DNA of 10,026 nt from Aquificota bacterium (GTDB lineage: Bacteria; Aquificota; Aquificia; Aquificales; Hydrogenothermaceae). Where the stretch lies: NCBI GenBank assembly GCA_013153795.1, contig JAADDV010000182.1, positions 1 through 10,026 of the forward strand, given 5' to 3'. Every line of letters begins with the position of its first letter. The first letter of the stretch is position 1. The notes beneath the pieces are model-generated. The model did no database searches and was not told the origin of the DNA. It saw only the letters and a list, made by a program, of their open reading frames with translations. Below are positions 6,126 through 10,026 of the stretch, piece by piece. Both the position numbers and the translations under genes were made by a program.

Positions 6126-7727
6126 TTATCTTTTCATATTCATTGTTTCCTGTAAAACTTGGTCTGATGTTGTTATTGTTCTTGCATTTGCTTGATAAGC
6201 TCTTTGAGCAGTTATAAGATTTATAAACTCTCTTGAAATATCAACATTTGAAAGCTCTAAAAATCCACTTCTAACTTTAGATATAACGCCACCAGGAACA
6301 ATAATAGGAGTAAAGGTTTGCTGATTAGGAAGATAAAGATTATTTCCTTTTCTTACAAGAATTTCTTTATCTTTGAAGGTTGCTATTGCTATTTGAGCCC
6401 AATCTCTAACCTGTCCATTTGAGTAAACTCCTCTTATAATACCATCTTCACTTACGGCTACTGATAAAAGGTCTCCCTTTGCATATCCATTTTGTTCTGC
6501 ATAAAAGATAAAATCAGAATCAAGCTGTCTTATTTCGGCAACGTTTAAGGTTATTTGAAGTGGATTTGCTCCTGTATTTAATGTTTGAGAAAATTGATTT
6601 GTCATAGGGATAGGATTGGATAGAATCTGTGTATAATCTCCACCAGCTACAGCTACAGTTTCATCATATGTTTTATACTCTATTGTAAGTGTTGACCCTG
6701 CTATTCCATCTCCAGAAGCCTGATTTAAGAGTATTTTTCCATCATCATAGCTTATTGTTCCAATAATACGATTATCATTTTCTAAGTCGATAATATTTCC
6801 ATGTCCGTCATCTATCCATTTAACTGTATTTCCATTAAACTCAGTTATTTTTACGCTACCTAATAAAATAGGCTGATTTAAATCTGGATTAGAAAAATCT
6901 CCTAAATCTTCATTTTCTTCCCATGTAGCTGTTTGAGTTCCAGAATCCAGACCAACAAATTGTATATTTGTAACCTCTCCATTACTGTTGAAGTTTATTT
7001 CTAAAATGTCATATGTTTGTCCATCTTTTGTATATTGAATAGGTTCATCATCTAAAAGACCAAAAACTCTCCATTGGTTTGTTCCTGTATGGATAAAGAA
7101 ATATTCAAGATTATGAGCTGTTCCAATAGAATCATAAACCTGAATATTATTTACATAACTAAAAGTATTTGAATCTCCAGCATCAAAAGGCTCTGTTATA
7201 AATGGTGAAGAAACAGCTAAATTTGTTGGTTCTTTAAAAGCAACTCTTGATGTAACATGAGGGTCTATAGAGTTTTTAATATTAATAGCACCTATAGCTC
7301 CTGCTATATTTCCATTTTCATCTAACATCCATCCTTGAAGTTTTAATCCACTAATATTTATTAAATCTCCATTAGCATCTAATCTGAATTGTCCTGCTCT
7401 TGTGTAATATCTCATTCCTGCGCTGTCTTCAACCATAAAAAATCCTTCTCCATCAAGGGCAAGGTCTGTTGGAGAGTTTGTATTCATAAACGAACCTTGG
7501 GAAAAGTCTTTAGTTGTACTACCTACAAAAACTCCACCACCAACTTCTATATTTTTAGGAGAACCATTAGCATATGTTGAAATACTTTTAGCTATTAAAT
7601 CCTCAAAATTAACTCTTTCTGCCTTAAAACCTATAGTATTCACATTTGCAATATTATCTGAGATAATAGAAAGCCATTCTTTATTTGCATTTAAGCCTGT
7701 GTTTCCTGTATAAAAAGATTGAATCAT
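6126..7727 (-). CDS. flgE: Flagellar hook protein FlgE
   Basis: Subunit of the extracellular flagellar hook, exported through the flagellar type III system (no cleaved signal peptide, as expected). The N-terminal D0 region has the rod/hook signature (SDNIANVNTIGFKAERVNFEDL, split around residues 23-44), followed by LALDGEGFFMV at 89-99. The C-terminus carries the matching helix: SNVDISREFINLITAQRAYQ, then ANARTITTSDQVLQE. A long central region (about 160-400) forms the variable surface domains. At 533 residues it is longer than the enterobacterial protein (about 400), as in several deep-branching and epsilon-type bacteria. The ribosome site GGAGGGTGA is formed by the last codons and stop of flgD, with 4 nt between stop and ATG, so the two genes are coupled. 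A paired hairpin terminator follows its stop. Confidence 0.95.
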   Translation of the reverse strand: MIQSFYTGNTGLNANKEWLSIISDNIANVNTIGFKAERVNFEDLIAKSISTYANGSPKNIEVGGGVFVGSTTKDFSQGSFMNTNSPTDLALDGEGFFMVEDSAGMRYYTRAGQFRLDANGDLINISGLKLQGWMLDENGNIAGAIGAINIKNSIDPHVTSRVAFKEPTNLAVSSPFITEPFDAGDSNTFSYVNNIQVYDSIGTAHNLEYFFIHTGTNQWRVFGLLDDEPIQYTKDGQTYDILEINFNSNGEVTNIQFVGLDSGTQTATWEENEDLGDFSNPDLNQPILLGSVKITEFNGNTVKWIDDGHGNIIDLENDNRIIGTISYDDGKILLNQASGDGIAGSTLTIEYKTYDETVAVAGGDYTQILSNPIPMTNQFSQTLNTGANPLQITLNVAEIRQLDSDFIFYAEQNGYAKGDLLSVAVSEDGIIRGVYSNGQVRDWAQIAIATFKDKEILVRKGNNLYLPNQQTFTPIIVPGGVISKVRSGFLELSNVDISREFINLITAQRAYQANARTITTSDQVLQETMNMKR

Positions 7728-7731
7728 TTTT

Positions 7732-8379
7732 TCACCCTCCTATCTGGACAATAGCATCTATATCTACTTTATTGTTTCCAAAAACTGCTTTTATCTTCCC
7801 ATCTTCTCTTAAAATACTTTCTACTAAAGCTTGAGAATAAACTACAGTTTCTATTTTTTCTCCATTTTTCTGAGCTTCTATATAAACTGTATAATAACCA
7901 TCTGAGAGATTATCATTTTCTATTTTAAATGTCATATCCTTATTTCCTTTCACATTTTTAAATGTTTCTTTTTCAACTATCTGACCTTTTGAATCCATAA
8001 TAACAATATTTACAAAATCTGCATCATCTTTTAGTCTAAACTGAATTGTAGACTTACCATCTTTAACATATGTCAAATTTCCTTCATAAAATATCTTTTT
8101 TCCTATAAGGCTAGACCCATATAAAAGAGCATTAGATTCATTTACAGATTTTAGTAAATCTATTGTTTTTTGAAAATCATTTAGTATTTCCATTTCTCTA
8201 AGTTTAACAGTATTATTAATAAACTCAGAAATATCTTTTGCTTCTAACGGGTCTTGCCACTGAAGATCTGTTAAAAGGACTTTTAAAAAGTCCTCATTAG
8301 ACATTTTTGAATTATCGTAATTTTTATCTACTATTTTTATTTCTTTTACTAAGTTATTGTTTATTCCATCTGATACCAT
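7732..8379 (-). CDS. flgD: Flagellar hook-capping (scaffold) protein FlgD
   Basis: FlgD sits as a cap at the tip of the growing hook and guides FlgE assembly. The N-terminal signature is clear: NEDFLKVLLTDLQWQDPLEA followed by DISEFINNTVKLREMEIL, matching the family FL.LL...L..QDPL...D..EF.....L...E pattern, though the usual Q-x-x-x-S residues are replaced. The C-terminal half holds the Tudor-like/FnIII-like beta domain with SDGYYTVYIEA and a VYSQALVESI strand. I set the start at ATG 8379 because a GGGGAG site lies 7 nt upstream; an in-frame GTG at 8385 would leave almost no spacing. This gives 215 residues, close to typical. It overlaps the end of fliI by 26 nt, and its stop lies inside the flgE ribosome site. 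Confidence 0.93.
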   Translation of the reverse strand: MVSDGINNNLVKEIKIVDKNYDNSKMSNEDFLKVLLTDLQWQDPLEAKDISEFINNTVKLREMEILNDFQKTIDLLKSVNESNALLYGSSLIGKKIFYEGNLTYVKDGKSTIQFRLKDDADFVNIVIMDSKGQIVEKETFKNVKGNKDMTFKIENDNLSDGYYTVYIEAQKNGEKIETVVYSQALVESILREDGKIKAVFGNNKVDIDAIVQIGG

Positions 8380-9688
8380 ACTCACTCTCCCCTTTTACTA
8401 TTATTTTTTCAACTAGCTCTTTTAGTTTTTTAAAAGAGTTTTCTAAATTTTCTTTTTCATTCATATTTTGTTTTATAAAATTAACTAAATCCTGATGCAC
8501 ATCTATAGCTAAATCTATTTTAGGATTACTTCCTTTTTTATATAAACCTAAATTTATCATATCTTCAGCATCTCTGTATACACTTTCTATCTCATAAAAT
8601 ATAGATTGATAATATAGTATTTCGTCTGATACAAGCTGAGGCATTAATCTACTTACACTTTTTAAAATATCTATTGCAGGAAATATACGTTTATTTGCTA
8701 AGTCTCTAGAAAGAATAATATGTCCATCTAAAAAGCCCATTGCAGCATCAGCAACAGGGTCCATAGAAATATCATCTCCTTCTATCAAAACAGTGTATAT
8801 TCCTGTAATACTTCCTTTTCCAGAAAAAGCTCCAGCTTGCTCTATAAATTTTGGCAATAAGGCAAAAACAGAAGGAGTATAACCTTTTGTAGTTGGAGGC
8901 TCTCCTATTGCAAGACCTATTTCTCTTTGAGCCATTGCAAGTCTTGTTAGAGAATCTAGTAAAAAAAGAACATCTTTTCCATTGTTTGAGAAGTATCTAG
9001 CAATAGCTATTGATGAGTAAGCTGCCCTTATTTTTGCCAGTGGTGTTTGGTCTGATGTTGCAACAACTACTACAGATTTTTTTAAACCTTCTTTTCCTAA
9101 ATTATCTTCTATAAACTCTCTTACTTCTCTACCTCTTTCTCCTATTAAAGCAATAACATTTACATCTGCTGATGTAAAACGAGAAATCATTCCTAAAAGT
9201 GTACTTTTACCAACTCCAGCTCCAGCAAAAATACCAATTCTCTGTCCTTTACCAAGCGTTAAAAGAGCATTTATACTTCTAACTCCTACATCAAGGGGCT
9301 CTTTTATCCTATCTCTGTAAAGGGGATTTATTGTATTATTTTTCAAATAATAAGATTGAGTATACTCTATTTTTTCTTTGTTTAGTGGTTTTCCAAAAGG
9401 GTCTATAACACTTCCAAGGAGCTCATCACTAACACCAATACTTACAGGCTCTTGTTTTGCTTCTATCCAACTTCCAACAGAAACACCAACAGTATCATCA
9501 AAAGACATTAAAAGAGTTTTTCCATCTTTAAAACCTACTACTTCAGCTTCCAAACCATTTTCTAAAACACATGCATCTCCAATAGAAACTTTTGGTAAAA
9601 AAGCTTCTATTATGGGACCAATAACACTTGTAACTTTTCCCTTTATTCTATATCTTGGTATGTTTTTTAATCTCTCTTTTAATTTCAT
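8354..9688 (-). CDS. fliI: Flagellum-specific export ATPase FliI
   Basis: The cytoplasmic ATPase that powers or primes substrate unfolding at the flagellar type III export gate, related to F1-beta. It has 444 residues: an N-terminal beta barrel (about 13-80), Walker A GAGVGKST at 156-163, the catalytic glutamate region GERGRE at 183-188, Walker B LFLLDS at 241-246, and the FliI/YscN signature around 264-280 (PPTTKGYTPSVFALLPK). The C-terminal helical domain ends in SEYGIRWNKQ. The start ATG 9688 overlaps fliH by 41 nt and has no strong ribosome site, which suggests coupled translation. No fliJ lies between it and flgD. Confidence 0.97.
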   Translation of the reverse strand: MKLKERLKNIPRYRIKGKVTSVIGPIIEAFLPKVSIGDACVLENGLEAEVVGFKDGKTLLMSFDDTVGVSVGSWIEAKQEPVSIGVSDELLGSVIDPFGKPLNKEKIEYTQSYYLKNNTINPLYRDRIKEPLDVGVRSINALLTLGKGQRIGIFAGAGVGKSTLLGMISRFTSADVNVIALIGERGREVREFIEDNLGKEGLKKSVVVVATSDQTPLAKIRAAYSSIAIARYFSNNGKDVLFLLDSLTRLAMAQREIGLAIGEPPTTKGYTPSVFALLPKFIEQAGAFSGKGSITGIYTVLIEGDDISMDPVADAAMGFLDGHIILSRDLANKRIFPAIDILKSVSRLMPQLVSDEILYYQSIFYEIESVYRDAEDMINLGLYKKGSNPKIDLAIDVHQDLVNFIKQNMNEKENLENSFKKLKELVEKIIVKGESEYGIRWNKQ

Positions 9689-10026
9689 CTTTTAAAATCT
9701 TTACTTTTTCTTTAAAATTTGCTTCTATCTGAACATGGTCAAACTCAATTATAAAATCACCATTCTTTAACTTTTCATCTATTTCTATAAATAGATTTTC
9801 AATTTCTAAATCTTTAACAAACTTTTCTAAAGAAGGTGAAACAAAAAGTTTTATATGAGAGGAGTTTTTTAACTGTATTATTATTCTTTTTATCTCTTTT
9901 GCTAAAAACTCATAGTTCGAAGGGTCTATATACATATAATAAAGAATTTCTTCAAGAGATGATAAAATTAGCTCATCAATAAAATCAATTTTTTTTATAT
10001 ATGTATCTTTCAAACTTTTTAAAAAT
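9648..10026 (-). CDS. fliH: Flagellar assembly protein FliH (partial, N-terminus off the right edge)
   Basis: FliH binds FliI and docks the export ATPase complex at the C-ring. The frame is open from the right edge (position 10026) to TAG 9650-9648, showing about 125 C-terminal residues; the gene starts outside the window. A TTG at 10013 is in frame but is probably an internal leucine. The visible part matches the FliH/YscL/V-ATPase-E C-terminal domain: helix EEILYYMYIDPSNYEFLAKE, strand IKLFVSPSLEKFVKDL, then LKNGDFIIEFDHVQIEANF, the family's G-D-x-I-E...V-x-A pattern, and a final amphipathic helix. Position directly upstream of fliI supports the call. Confidence 0.85.
   Translation of the reverse strand, partial: FLKSLKDTYIKKIDFIDELILSSLEEILYYMYIDPSNYEFLAKEIKRIIIQLKNSSHIKLFVSPSLEKFVKDLEIENLFIEIDEKLKNGDFIIEFDHVQIEANFKEKVKILKDEIKREIKKHTKI

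Noticed and set aside
1..10026. CRISPR array, tRNA/rRNA gene, transposase or defence system
   Set aside because: No regularly spaced repeats, cloverleaf-like segments, rRNA-like stretches or transposase/defence motifs were seen on either strand.

Overview
The window is AT-rich bacterial DNA. Its proteins are rich in Lys, Glu and Ile, genes are tightly packed, and stop and start codons often overlap or nearly touch. Flagellar genes, a copper-type P-ATPase, a TrmI-type tRNA methyltransferase and RsgA together suggest a motile thermophile of the Aquificota, perhaps Hydrogenothermaceae/Sulfurihydrogenibium-like. That placement is inferred from style and gene content; no marker gene is present to prove it.

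Layout, left to right. (1) Positions 1-400, minus strand: 5' part of fliL, running off the left edge. (2) 401-588: divergent promoter region with a perfect 10-bp inverted repeat. (3) 589-2715, plus strand: a P1B-type copper-transporting ATPase with an N-terminal cysteine cluster, ended by a strong intrinsic terminator. (4) 2767-5208, minus strand: a compact five-gene operon reading leftwards, rsgA, a 135-aa unknown, a two-part small membrane protein that needs a -1 frameshift at a T7 tract, a 30-aa membrane peptide, and trmI. Both small genes are conceptual translations read directly from the sequence. (5) 5290-6036, plus strand: a stand-alone PPP-family phosphatase resembling PrpE and the phosphatase module of bacterial Pnkp, divergent from rsgA. 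(6) 6037-6125: GC-rich hairpins, best read as tandem terminators for the flagellar operon arriving from the right. (7) 6126-10026, minus strand: fliH (5' end cut off), fliI, flgD and flgE, with consecutive genes overlapping or 4 nt apart.

How the genes work together: FliH and FliI form the regulator/ATPase pair of the flagellar type III export apparatus, FlgD caps the growing hook, FlgE is the hook subunit, and FliL is a stator-associated membrane protein. The middle minus-strand operon joins ribosome maturation (RsgA) and tRNA modification (TrmI) with three unrecognised small genes. No tRNA, rRNA, CRISPR array, insertion sequence or defence system was seen. The most unusual signal is the probable -1 frameshift gene at 3636-3910; the least understood genes are the three small ones between rsgA and trmI.
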